From Planctomycetaceae bacterium (GTDB taxonomy: Bacteria > Planctomycetota > Planctomycetia > Planctomycetales > Planctomycetaceae): DNA of 64,000 bases. Below the pieces are notes generated by a model. The model had not been told where the DNA came from. It searched no databases and was given only the letters and a program-made list of their open reading frames with translations. Numbering within the stretch: the stretch's first letter is position 1; the number at the start of each line of letters is the position of its first letter. Shown here in pieces: positions 48,638 to 54,474 of the stretch. The DNA lies in assembly GCA_024742875.1 (NCBI GenBank), contig JANSXP010000004.1, forward strand, positions 1 to 64,000, read 5' to 3'. Made by a program: the position numbers and the translations under genes.

Positions 48638-48709
48638 TGAGGTCGACAGGATTCGAACCTGCGCCCGTCTGGTTAAAAGCCAGAGATGCTGCCGTTACAC
48701 CACAACCTC
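48638..48709 (-). tRNA. tRNA-Lys (anticodon UUU)
   Basis: A 72-nt cloverleaf: acceptor GAGGTTG/CGACCTC, anticodon stem TCTGG/CCAGA with loop CTTTTAA, T-arm GCAGG-TTCGAAT-CCTGT, discriminator A. U8 and U33 are present. CCA is not encoded. A terminator-like hairpin follows at 48471-48522. Confidence 0.9.
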
Positions 48710-48885
48710 AGTCTCAGGTTGAGGCCGTTGGTTTTCTTCCATCCCTGCGTATCACGATCTCTCCGGTGTGCCGGCAAACCCGGCGGAAAATGGGAAAGGG
48801 AAAAGGGGAATCGACAGGCAGACCCGCATTGCGCATCTGATCGTCAGCAGGACAACATCGGGACAACCGGGGGCAGATTGCCCAG

Positions 48886-48957
48886 CGGGTCGAGAGGCGC
48901 TCGAATCCTCGTCTGCGGTGCTTCAAACCGCCGCTAATCCATCTCAGCTACCGACCC
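48886..48957 (-). tRNA. tRNA-Phe-like (anticodon GAA)
   Basis: A 72-nt cloverleaf: acceptor GGGTCGG/TCGACCC, D-stem GCT/AGC, anticodon stem GCGGT/ACCGC with loop TTGAAGC, T-arm GAGGA-TTCGAGC-GCCTC with an A-G mismatch at the loop-closing pair (53-61). The discriminator is G rather than the A expected for Phe. CCA is not encoded. Confidence 0.8.
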
Positions 48958-48991
48958 GGAATTTGTGCTATTTGTGCAGGTGCGTGGGCAC

Positions 48992-49021
48992 AAAAAAACC
49001 TCACATCTGTGCGATGCGAGG
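48992..49021 (-). terminator. Intrinsic terminator downstream of the ECF-kinase gene
   Basis: On the minus strand CCTCGCAT pairs with ATGTGAGG (one G-T) over a 7-base loop, followed by seven T. It lies 230 bp after the kinase stop and just before tRNA-Phe. The stretch 49022-49251 between kinase stop and this hairpin shows no gene. Confidence 0.75.
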
Positions 49022-49251
49022 TGGCTGCGGACACACGTCGGACAGTCAATACCTCAACATCGATGCACCATAAACTGCACCGCCAGCGTAAATGCGGCGG
49101 CAAGTTTTTTCTGGATGCGGGCAGTTTTTCGATCGCGGCACACGGTATTGACCTTTGTCTGAAAACGTGGAGAACGAACGCAAAGACGTTTCCTGTGCGC
49201 GAAGGTTCGCCGTTTTTTCAGATTCCCGCGGAACCTGCAGATGCTGTTCGG

Positions 49252-50682
49252 TCAGTCGGCCAGATCAACTTCAAGACAGTCGGCTTCCCGGTTGGAAAAT
49301 CGGGCCAGATCACGACAGACGTCGGAGAGAGCAGGGCGGTTGTCCGGCGCTGCGTCGGCCCACTTCAGACACATCTGTCGCCAGGTGCGCATCGGGGCGG
49401 ACAGGTTGCCTGGTTTTTGCCACAGGTCGCTGGCAGAAACCAGCTGCCAGGCAAGTACGCCCACCGCATAGACGTCCGCGGCCGGCGAGGGGGGCTGCCC
49501 GGCGAGAACTTCCGGTGCCACATAGCCGCTCGTGCCACCAATGGACTTCACAGACAGGGCCGCTGCAGGGTCCTGTCGCAACGACCAGGCGAAGCCAAAA
49601 TCGGTGACCACCGGTTCACCTGAGGGACGCAGCAGAATGTTGGCCGGCTTCAGATCGCAGTGCACCACACCGCACCGATGCACGTGCTCCACGGCCTGAG
49701 CCGTCAGATTCATCAGCTCCGCCGCGCGCGCCAGGGCAAATCGCCGCTCGGCCAGTCGAGTTTGCAGATTGGGGCCGTCCACATATTCGCACACCAGAAA
49801 CAACCCACCTGCCGGAAACTGCCCGAGGCCAGTCACTGCGGTCACACCAGGATGCTCAATCGCCAGCAGTGTCTGTGCTTCATGCACGAATCGCTCAACA
49901 GCTCGCACGTCCGACTGCCAGTGCTTACGAAGGGCCTTCACGGCCACCGTCCGCTGCGTGCTCAGTTCCGTGGCACGAAACACGCGGCCCATCGCGCCGG
50001 CCCCAATCATCTGGTGCAGTCGGTAGTCGTCGCTGTGCAGCAAAGGTCGGGTGTTGTCAGTCCCGACACGGTCCCAGACAGTCTTTGGGACGATGTCCTG
50101 CGACGGCTGTTGAAGCCTGTCCTCGATCGTCTGCCGAGCCTGCTGCAGCAACCGCCGCGCGGTCCGCACAGAGCGTCCTGATTGTGTGGCCAGTTGCTCG
50201 AGCGACAATCCGGCCAATACGCCTTCGATCACACCGCGCTGTGCAGTTGGCAGGTCGGCGAGCGCCAGTTGCAGCAGTTCGGCAGCCGCCACCACATCGA
50301 CCACGGCGGGCTGACGCTCGACCATGGCGGCCGGCTCCGTGCTGAACTCCTGGCGTACGTCGCGCTTGGCGGCGGTGTGACGTTCCAGTTGTCGCCCCAG
50401 CTTATGCATCGTGATCTTCGCCAGCAGCCGCCACAGATCTCCTGCCTGCGACGTTTCAAAGCGGCCGCCGCGAGAATGCAGAAAAAAACTTCTCCAGGCA
50501 GACTGCGTCACGTCCTCCGCCGATGCCCGCGCTCGAAATTTATTGCCCAGTCTTTGCTCGGCCAGTGCCAGCAATCGAGCCGAATAGCGTTCATACACGA
50601 CCACTTCCGCAGCACCGTCGCCGCGTGCCACACGATTGAGAAGTTCGGCCGATCGCGGCGATTGCGGGCCTGTCGCATTCAT
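49252..50682 (-). CDS. ECF sigma factor fused to a Ser/Thr protein kinase
   Basis: This 476-residue protein starts at the ATG at 50682; a longer in-frame extension is not sigma-like. Residues about 8-95 match an ECF sigma-2 region (SAEDVTQSAWRSFFLHSRGGRFE). About 130-190 match sigma-4 (LPTAQRGVIEGVLAGLSLEQLATQSGRS in two blocks). About 215-475 form a Hanks-type kinase: Gly-rich GAGAMGRVFRA, VAVKAL lysine, catalytic HCDLKPANILL (Cys replaces Arg of HRD), DFG, and a GTSGYVAPEV activation segment. No transmembrane or PASTA region follows. Planctomycetes encode ECF factors of kinase-associated groups, usually as separate neighbours. Here one polypeptide carries both, so promoter choice could be controlled by autophosphorylation. 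That is inference. Confidence 0.9.
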   Translation of the reverse strand: MNATGPQSPRSAELLNRVARGDGAAEVVVYERYSARLLALAEQRLGNKFRARASAEDVTQSAWRSFFLHSRGGRFETSQAGDLWRLLAKITMHKLGRQLERHTAAKRDVRQEFSTEPAAMVERQPAVVDVVAAAELLQLALADLPTAQRGVIEGVLAGLSLEQLATQSGRSVRTARRLLQQARQTIEDRLQQPSQDIVPKTVWDRVGTDNTRPLLHSDDYRLHQMIGAGAMGRVFRATELSTQRTVAVKALRKHWQSDVRAVERFVHEAQTLLAIEHPGVTAVTGLGQFPAGGLFLVCEYVDGPNLQTRLAERRFALARAAELMNLTAQAVEHVHRCGVVHCDLKPANILLRPSGEPVVTDFGFAWSLRQDPAAALSVKSIGGTSGYVAPEVLAGQPPSPAADVYAVGVLAWQLVSASDLWQKPGNLSAPMRTWRQMCLKWADAAPDNRPALSDVCRDLARFSNREADCLEVDLAD

Positions 50683-50867
50683 GGCCTGTCTCCGAGTCAG
50701 AGGAATTTCTGAATTCTGACCGGAATTGCTGACCGCCCTTATCCCAAAATCGCATTGGCAGGCGGAATTCCGGCCTTCCGAGAAAGAATTTCTCAGCCGG
50801 AGATCGGAACCGGCGTGCCCCGCCGTGTTCGCCCTGATGCTGCGCACTGTTTACTGGAGCGACCCTC

Positions 50868-51149
50868 ATGACTTTCGTTGTCACAGAACCCTGTTTTGGC
50901 TGCAAATACACAGACTGCGTTGTGGTCTGCCCGTGCGAGAGTTTTCGGGAAGGCGAGCAGATCCTGTTCATTGATCCGAATGACTGCATCGACTGCGACG
51001 CCTGCCGACCCGAATGTCCGGTGGAAGCCATCTTTTTCGAAGACAACGTGCCTGCTCAGTGGCAGGAATATATCGCGCTCAATCGTGAAATGGCGGCCGT
51101 CTGCCCACCCATCACCGAATCAAAGCCGCCACTGGCTGACAAAGCGTGA
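50868..51149 (+). CDS. fdxA: 7Fe-type (3Fe-4S/4Fe-4S) ferredoxin
   Basis: This 93-residue cytosolic ferredoxin starts at the ATG at 50868, with GGAG upstream. Cys spacing PCFGCKYTDCVVVCPCESF near residues 9-25 and CIDCDACRPECPVEAI near 40-55 matches the 7Fe ferredoxin family (Azotobacter FdI type), in which one site holds 3Fe-4S. It carries low-potential electrons; the partner is not given by the context. It is divergent from the ECF-kinase gene (185 bp). Confidence 0.92.
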   Translation: MTFVVTEPCFGCKYTDCVVVCPCESFREGEQILFIDPNDCIDCDACRPECPVEAIFFEDNVPAQWQEYIALNREMAAVCPPITESKPPLADKA

Positions 51150-51152
51150 CAG

Positions 51153-51175
51153 TGACGTCAGTGATCGTGACGTCA
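51153..51175. repeat. Two TGACGTCA palindromes
   Basis: The perfect 8-bp palindrome TGACGTCA occurs at 51153-51160 and 51168-51175, just after the ferredoxin stop. It may be an operator pair for whatever starts to the right; nothing else supports this. Confidence 0.35.
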
Positions 51176-51320
51176 TCAATGGTCGCGTTATGCGGAAATG
51201 TGACAGCCTGTGAGCCACGTTGATTTGTTCGCTTTTGTGAAAAAGCGGGCACTGTGTGTGAACCAAATTCGCCGCACCACGTCTTACTTCCTGATGACCC
51301 AATCCGGTCAGCCAACTCTG

Positions 51321-51356
51321 CAACAACTTCTGCAACAACTTCTGCAACAACTTCTG
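51321..51356. repeat. Three tandem copies of a 12-bp unit
   Basis: CAACAACTTCTG is repeated three times exactly, preceded by a partial copy (CAACTCTG), 15 bp upstream of a small ORF and 170 bp upstream of the tRNA array. The surrounding 51176-51371 shows no other feature. Confidence 0.9.
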
Positions 51357-51371
51357 CCTTCAGGTGGTTTC

Positions 51372-51461
51372 ATGTCTTTCGCCTTCTTCAATCCGTCTTT
51401 TGCCAATTCCGGCCATCGGGATATGGGCGGCGATATGCCCACAGGCAATAGCAATACATGA
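51372..51461 (+). CDS. Possible 29-aa small ORF ahead of a terminator
   Basis: ATG at 51372 with AGGTGG about 4 bp upstream opens a 29-residue peptide rich in Asn/Gly/Phe, followed 26 bp later by a strong terminator. It could be a leader peptide or small protein. No family is recognised and the coding signal is weak. Confidence 0.35.
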   Translation: MSFAFFNPSFANSGHRDMGGDMPTGNSNT

Positions 51462-51487
51462 CACCTGAATTCTGCGGAAACTCCAGC

Positions 51488-51520
51488 AGCCCGGTGTCAT
51501 GCGACACCGGGCTTTTTTTT
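51488..51520 (+). terminator. Strong intrinsic terminator
   Basis: AGCCCGGTGTC and GACACCGGGCT form an 11-bp perfect stem over a short loop, followed by eight T. It lies 2 bp before the first tRNA of the array, so the array must have its own promoter within or after it, or the terminator is read through. Confidence 0.9.
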
Positions 51521-51522
51521 GT

Positions 51523-51593
51523 GCACCTGTGGTCCAGTGGGAAGACTCCGCTTTCGTAAAGCGGTAACGAGGGTTCGACTCCCTCCGGGTGCT
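51523..51593 (+). tRNA. tRNA-Thr (anticodon CGU)
   Basis: A 71-nt cloverleaf: acceptor GCACCTG/CGGGTGC, D-stem GTC/GAC, anticodon stem CCGCT/AGCGG with loop TTCGTAA, T-arm GAGGG-TTCGACT-CCCTC. Discriminator T; no encoded CCA. Confidence 0.9.
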
Positions 51594-51632
51594 CTGGCCT
51601 GACAATGGCAACATAACGACGACAAAAACGAT

Positions 51633-51703
51633 GCGCCCATGATGTAGCGGTAGCCTGCTGCCTTGCCATGGCGGAAGTGTGGGTTCGACTCCCACTGGGC
51701 GCT
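51633..51703 (+). tRNA. tRNA-Gly (anticodon GCC)
   Basis: Acceptor GCGCCCA/TGGGCGC is perfect, anticodon stem CTGCC/GGCGG has one G-T pair with loop TTGCCAT, and the T-arm is GTGGG-TTCGACT-CCCAC. The D-stem is poor. Discriminator T; no encoded CCA. Confidence 0.85.
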
Positions 51704-51709
51704 TTGATT

Positions 51710-51784
51710 CAGGATGTGGGAAAGTCTGGCTAATCCGCGTGCCCTGGGAGCACGAGATCGCTGGTTCAAATCCAGCCATCCTGA
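51710..51784 (+). tRNA. tRNA-Pro-like (anticodon UGG) with C33
   Basis: Acceptor CAGGATG/CATCCTG, D-stem GGA/TCC, anticodon stem CGTGC/GCACG with loop CCTGGGA, T-arm GCTGG-TTCAAAT-CCAGC, discriminator A. Position 33 is C, whereas U33 is nearly universal, so decoding ability is uncertain. Confidence 0.8.
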
Positions 51785-51786
51785 CT

Positions 51787-51806
51787 GGCAGCCTTAACAG
51801 GCTGCC
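51787..51806 (+). other. Spacer hairpin between tRNA genes
   Basis: GGCAGCC and GGCTGCC form a perfect 7-bp stem with a 6-base loop, followed by CTTTATT. It may be a processing element or weak terminator. Confidence 0.6.
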
Positions 51807-51812
51807 CTTTAT

Positions 51813-51887
51813 TGCGGTGGGGTCTGTGCTGGTACGGGCAGGCGGCTGTTAACCGTCGTGACGCAGGTTCGATTCCTGCCACCGCAG
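51813..51887 (+). tRNA. tRNA-Asn (anticodon GUU)
   Basis: Acceptor TGCGGTG/CACCGCA, anticodon stem GGCGG/CCGTC (one G-T) with loop CTGTTAA, T-arm GCAGG-TTCGATT-CCTGC, discriminator G. Position 8 is G instead of the conserved U. Confidence 0.85.
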
Positions 51888-51901
51888 CTTATCAACATTT
51901 T

Positions 51902-51976
51902 GGCGGGATCGCTGCTGCTGGATGTGGCGCCTGGTTCTGAGCCAGGAGGACGTCGGTTCGATTCCGACTCCCGCAA
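51902..51976 (+). tRNA. tRNA-Gln (anticodon CUG)
   Basis: Acceptor GGCGGGA/TCCCGCA has an open first pair (G1-A72), which resembles the weak first pair of normal tRNA-Gln. Anticodon stem CCTGG/CCAGG, loop TTCTGAG, T-arm GTCGG-TTCGATT-CCGAC, discriminator A. Confidence 0.85.
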
Positions 51977-51979
51977 CTT

Positions 51980-52076
51980 GTGGAACGCCGCCGTGGATCA
52001 TGAATGGTCAGGGCCCTGATGATGCAGCGATGCCGCGGTTCAATCCTCCGCGGCGCATCGCCCCGGCGGCTTCCAC
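51980..52076 (+). ncRNA. Structured RNA inside the tRNA array (not a normal tRNA)
   Basis: GTGGAA-(C)-GCCGCCG at 51980-51993 pairs with CGGCGGC-TTCCAC at 52064-52076 to close a 13-bp stem. Inside lie an ATCAT/ATGAT hairpin region (51997-52023) and a long hairpin, GCGATGCCGCGG against CCGCGG-CG-CATCGC, with loop TTCAATCCT (52027-52061). The loop sequence GGTTCAATCC recalls a T-arm, but I could not build acceptor, D and anticodon arms. It may be a decayed tRNA or another RNA. Confidence 0.45.
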
Positions 52077-52087
52077 CAATACAACTT

Positions 52088-52158
52088 ACGTCTCTGGTGT
52101 AATGGCAGCACGACTGATTCCAAACCAGTCGGTCGGGGTTCGATTCCCTGGGGATGTG
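52088..52158 (+). tRNA. tRNA-Trp (anticodon CCA)
   Basis: Acceptor ACGTCTC/GGGATGT (with G-T pairs), D-stem GTG/CAC, anticodon stem ACTGA/CCAGT with an A-C mismatch closing loop TTCCAAA, T-arm CGGGG-TTCGATT-CCCTG, discriminator G. U8 is present. Confidence 0.85.
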
Positions 52159-52191
52159 CTCGTGACGGATCGATTCGGCCCGTCTCAATTC

Positions 52192-52264
52192 GCCCTCGCG
52201 GAGCAGTGGAGTGCTCGCCTGCTTGTCAAGCAGTAGATCGCCGGTTCGAATCCGGTCGAGGGCG
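52192..52264 (+). tRNA. tRNA-Asp (anticodon GUC)
   Basis: Acceptor GCCCTCG/CGAGGGC perfect, D-stem GAGC/GCTC, anticodon stem CCTGC/GCAGT (outer pair C-T open), loop TTGTCAA, T-arm GCCGG-TTCGAAT-CCGGT, discriminator G as expected for Asp. Position 8 is C. Confidence 0.87.
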
Positions 52265-52266
52265 CT

Positions 52267-52286
52267 GGTCGCGTACGAACGCGACC
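52267..52286 (+). other. Spacer hairpin between tRNA genes
   Basis: GGTCGCGT and ACGCGACC form a perfect 8-bp stem with a 4-base loop, immediately after tRNA-Asp. No T-run follows. Confidence 0.6.
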
Positions 52287-52293
52287 GACGGAA

Positions 52294-52363
52294 TGCAGGT
52301 GCGACAGGTGTCCAGCTGGCTTTCATAAGGCCGGCCCGCTCGGCTCGATACCGAGACCTGCAA
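52294..52363 (+). tRNA. tRNA-Met-like (anticodon CAU), atypical
   Basis: Acceptor TGCAGGT/ACCTGCA is perfect. The anticodon stem TGGCT/GGCCG has G-T pairs with loop TTCATAA (elongator-like). The T-arm is CTCGG-CTCGATA-CCGAG, with C instead of T at position 54. The D region is short and position 8 is G. It may be diverged or non-functional. Confidence 0.7.
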
Positions 52364-52399
52364 CTGAATCATCCGGTCATCAGGACGGGATGAGCCAAT

Positions 52400-52471
52400 G
52401 GGCCTGCATGCCGCTGGGGGCGACTGATCTTCGCATGATCGGTGCGGTCGGTTCGACTCCGATCAGGTCCA
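52400..52471 (+). tRNA. tRNA-Ala-like (anticodon CGC)
   Basis: Acceptor GGGCCTG/CAGGTCC, D-stem GCC/GGC, anticodon stem TGATC/GATCG with loop TTCGCAT, T-arm GTCGG-TTCGACT-CCGAT, discriminator A. Position 8 is C. The normal Ala determinant G3-U70 is present: G3 faces T70 in the acceptor. Confidence 0.8.
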
Positions 52472-52474
52472 CTG

Positions 52475-52498
52475 CGGCAGGTGTGATATCACCTGCCG
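52475..52498 (+). other. Spacer hairpin between tRNA genes
   Basis: CGGCAGGTG and CACCTGCCG form a perfect 9-bp stem with a 6-base loop between tRNA-Ala and tRNA-Ser. No T-run follows. Confidence 0.65.
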
Positions 52499-52503
52499 TC
52501 AAC

Positions 52504-52595
52504 GGAAGGGCAACCCGACTGGCGACGGGGTCCGGTTGGAAGCCGGTTGAGCGAGAACTCACCTTGCCTTGAGGGTTCGACTCCCTCTCCTTCCG
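52504..52595 (+). tRNA. tRNA-Ser (anticodon GGA), class II
   Basis: A 92-nt tRNA with acceptor GGAAGGG/TCCTTCC, anticodon stem TCCGG/CCGGT (outer T-T open) and loop TTGGAAG, a long variable arm with GAG/CTC pairing, T-arm GAGGG-TTCGACT-CCCTC and discriminator G. The long variable arm is the Ser hallmark. Position 8 is C. Confidence 0.87.
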
Positions 52596-52597
52596 CT

Positions 52598-52651
52598 GTG
52601 TCGGTGTAACTGACCGTGTCAGTGCAACTGACCGTGTCAGTGCAACTGACA
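52598..52651 (+). repeat. Three tandem 18-bp hairpin-forming units
   Basis: GTGTCAGTGCAACTGACC is repeated three times with small changes in the first and last copies. Each unit can fold as GTCAGT/ACTGAC. The block separates tRNA-Ser from tRNA-His. Confidence 0.85.
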
Positions 52652-52661
52652 CACACAATTT

Positions 52662-52735
52662 GGTGTCCGTGGTGTACGTGGTAGGCACATCTGCCTGTGA
52701 AGCAGAAGGTATGGGTTCAACTCCCTTCGGTCACC
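52662..52735 (+). tRNA. tRNA-His (anticodon GUG) with encoded G-1
   Basis: G at 52662 precedes acceptor GTGTCCG/CGGTCAC (one T-T mismatch) and faces discriminator C73, the His identity pair. D-stem GTG/CAC, anticodon stem TCTGC/GCAGA with loop CTGTGAA, T-arm ATGGG-TTCAACT-CCCTT. Confidence 0.85.
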
Positions 52736-52743
52736 CCTTCGAA

Positions 52744-52761
52744 GCCCCCTGTTTTGGGGGC
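52744..52761 (+). terminator. GC hairpin at the end of the tRNA array
   Basis: GCCCCC and GGGGGC pair over a 6-base loop 8 bp after tRNA-His. There is no following T-run, so termination here is only suggested by position. Confidence 0.4.
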
Positions 52762-52970
52762 CAAACGCCCATTCCGGGCAACATGAAGCAGTTCCAATCG
52801 TTCCGAAATCAGGTGTTCTTAAGCCATGATCGGACAGGAATTGCGCCTCAACGCATTCAGCCACCCTCTACGGAGCGGTGGCTATTCTGATGCGCAGATT
52901 TTGGACATAGGCGACCTGGCAAATCTGATGTCAGAAGCAGCCGCTGTGGTATCGGGCTGACGATCTACTG

Positions 52971-53321
52971 ATGGAAATCTCTCAGGCACGAGCTGGGAAG
53001 GCATCGGTGAGAGTTCAGGCCATAAGCGACTACGGCGAGTCTCGCACTGTGGCCGTTTCATACGATCGATTCTCACTTCGCGTGCAGACTTGCTCCGCTC
53101 TTTTCCTGGATGACCTCGGAATCCGGAAGCCATCCGAAGCCGTCTACCAAACGCTCTTCGATCTGTTGGAGTGGCGGAAAGGCAAACCGCTGATTATCAC
53201 CACCAACAAGGCAATCAGCGATCTGGCGAAGATGTACGACGACCGAATCGTGGACCGACTCACGGCAGGGACGGTGGTCAAATTTGAGGGCCGCTCACGA
53301 CGGCAGAATAAGAAACCGTAG
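52971..53321 (+). pseudogene. Remnant of a DnaC/IstB-like helicase-loader ATPase
   Basis: The frame encodes about 116 residues. Only the C-terminal part is recognisable: a Walker-B-like LFLDDLG, then LLEWRKGKPLIITTNKAI and DDRIVDRLTAGTVVKFEG, typical of DnaC/IstB AAA+ loaders. The N-terminal half with the Walker A motif is missing and the first 30 residues look unrelated. Intact family members are about 230-270 residues, so this is a truncated fragment from a phage or mobile element. It abuts the tRNA array and the attC cassette region. Confidence 0.7.
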
Positions 53322-53479
53322 CGAATCAGGAACGGGCAAGACGACAGCGACGAGTAAGCCGCCGGGGCGATCGCATAGTGCCAAACACCCCCGGGGCCGA
53401 GCCTGATAGCGACCAGCCGCGTGCACACTGTCGAGTGCAACCAGAAGAAGGACCGATGCCATGATTAAGTAACCCCCAC

Positions 53480-53609
53480 AACCAACGCCAGACGCCCCTG
53501 CAGCGAATAGTCGTTGCAGGCGCGCTTCTTTGATCAGAAGACAATCAGACGCAGCCCTGCCGAGGCAGGCCAGCACCGTCCACGCCCGGGGCAGAAATTG
53601 GCGTTAGTA
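53480..53609 (-). repeat. Doubtful attC-like site (site 0)
   Basis: AACCAAC at 53480 and GTTAGTA at 53603 bracket a stem AACGCCA/TGGCGTT and inner pairs (GCCCCTGC region). It has attC-like ends but a longer and less regular interior than the other sites. It may be a degraded array end. Confidence 0.4.
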
Positions 53610-53828
53610 TCTGGTGCCGTGGAGCCTTTGCCGATTCCCGCCACGGAACAACACTAGACGCGGCAGGAATAGCCAGCAGCCACTACCGCGATTGAATGTG
53701 CTGCGAGCGGGTCAAGTCTCCAAACTCGATGCCTTGCTAATTCCGATTCTCTGTTACAGGGGAATCGGTGCGCAGCCAGCCTGATGTTTGCTAAATCGAA
53801 GGGACTGGCGCCGGGACTTCGGTGGTTG

Positions 53829-53918
53829 GGATAACGAACAGCGTAACCCGGTTGTGGCGAGTGACGCTGACTCCTAAACACGGCCCGACCACAACTCGGG
53901 TTCACGCAATTGTTATGT
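53829..53918 (-). repeat. attC-like site 1
   Basis: Ends GGATAAC and GTTATGT; inner arms GCGT-AACCCG-GTTGTGG and CCACAAC-TCGGGTT-CACGC pair with single unpaired bases. It follows the 53950-54300 ORF by 31 bp on the minus strand. Confidence 0.75.
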
Positions 53919-53949
53919 GGCGTGTTTCAAGTTGTGACAATCATGGTGT

Positions 53950-54300
53950 CTACGTCTGCGGGTCGTTCGCTCGCACGGCGTCACTGATGTCGAATACAAC
54001 GTCATGAAGATTCAGCTCATGAGCTCTTTCAAGAGGGTCGTAAGAGCGCTCAAGCACGGCAAATTCAATCACGCGGCGGACAATTCTATTTGTTATGACG
54101 ATTTGGTCGCCAGCTGACCTCCAACGCCCTTCCCCCTGCGGGATCCATGTTTCACAGTAAGGAAAGGAGCATCGAATCCGGCCGCCGAGATTGTTAGCCG
54201 GACGAATCGCCAAGGTGATGCAGCCATCGTCACCTTTTGCGCGCCACAGGTACGCCACACCACCAACCGTGATTCGGCAAGAGTTCTTACTGCGAGACAT
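53950..54300 (-). CDS. Cassette ORF, 116 aa, unknown function
   Basis: ATG at 54300 opens a 116-residue soluble protein with no signal or membrane segment. The N-terminal half is basic and Cys/Trp-containing (CRITVGGVAYLWRAKGDDG, then CSFPYCETWIPQGEGRW), and the C-terminal half is acidic. I recognise no family. It is framed by attC-like sites 1 and 2, which supports its being a gene cassette. Confidence 0.7.
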   Translation of the reverse strand: MSRSKNSCRITVGGVAYLWRAKGDDGCITLAIRPANNLGGRIRCSFPYCETWIPQGEGRWRSAGDQIVITNRIVRRVIEFAVLERSYDPLERAHELNLHDVVFDISDAVRANDPQT

Positions 54301-54378
54301 GTGATTGCATGTATGAAAACATGGGGAAAGGTGTTAATCACAAACAGAACAGTGAAGTGACCCAAATTGAGAGTTGCC

Positions 54379-54469
54379 GCATAACGTCACGGATCACGCG
54401 GTCGCCGCGAGCGATCTTCCACTTCAACAATCACGACTCGGCGACTCGTCGTGCATCCGATGGTTACCC
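54379..54469 (-). repeat. attC-like site 2
   Basis: Ends GCATAAC and GTTACCC; arms ACGGAT-CACGCGGTCGCCG and CGGCGACTCGTCGTGCATCCG pair with bulges. It differs in sequence from sites 3-5 while keeping the fold. It follows the 54475-54876 ORF by 5 bp. Confidence 0.75.
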
Positions 54470-54474
54470 CATTA

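Larger units (their letters stand above)
53322..53949. other. Non-coding stretch with two attC-like sites
   Basis: I see no supported gene between the helicase-loader remnant and the first cassette gene. The stretch contains one doubtful and one good attC-like site. Confidence 0.6.

Noticed and set aside
49009-49623. 204-codon plus-strand frame downstream of the tRNA-Phe region
   Set aside because: Most of it is antisense to the kinase domain; it lacks family features and overlaps the terminator.
51980-52076. Calling this segment a normal tRNA because of its T-arm-like loop
   Set aside because: No consistent acceptor, D and anticodon arms could be formed, so it is listed only as a structured RNA.
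51360-52326. Minus-strand frames of 90-145 codons across the tRNA array
   Set aside because: They are translations of tRNA genes read on the opposite strand (Gly-Arg-Thr-rich with repeated ESNP-type stretches).
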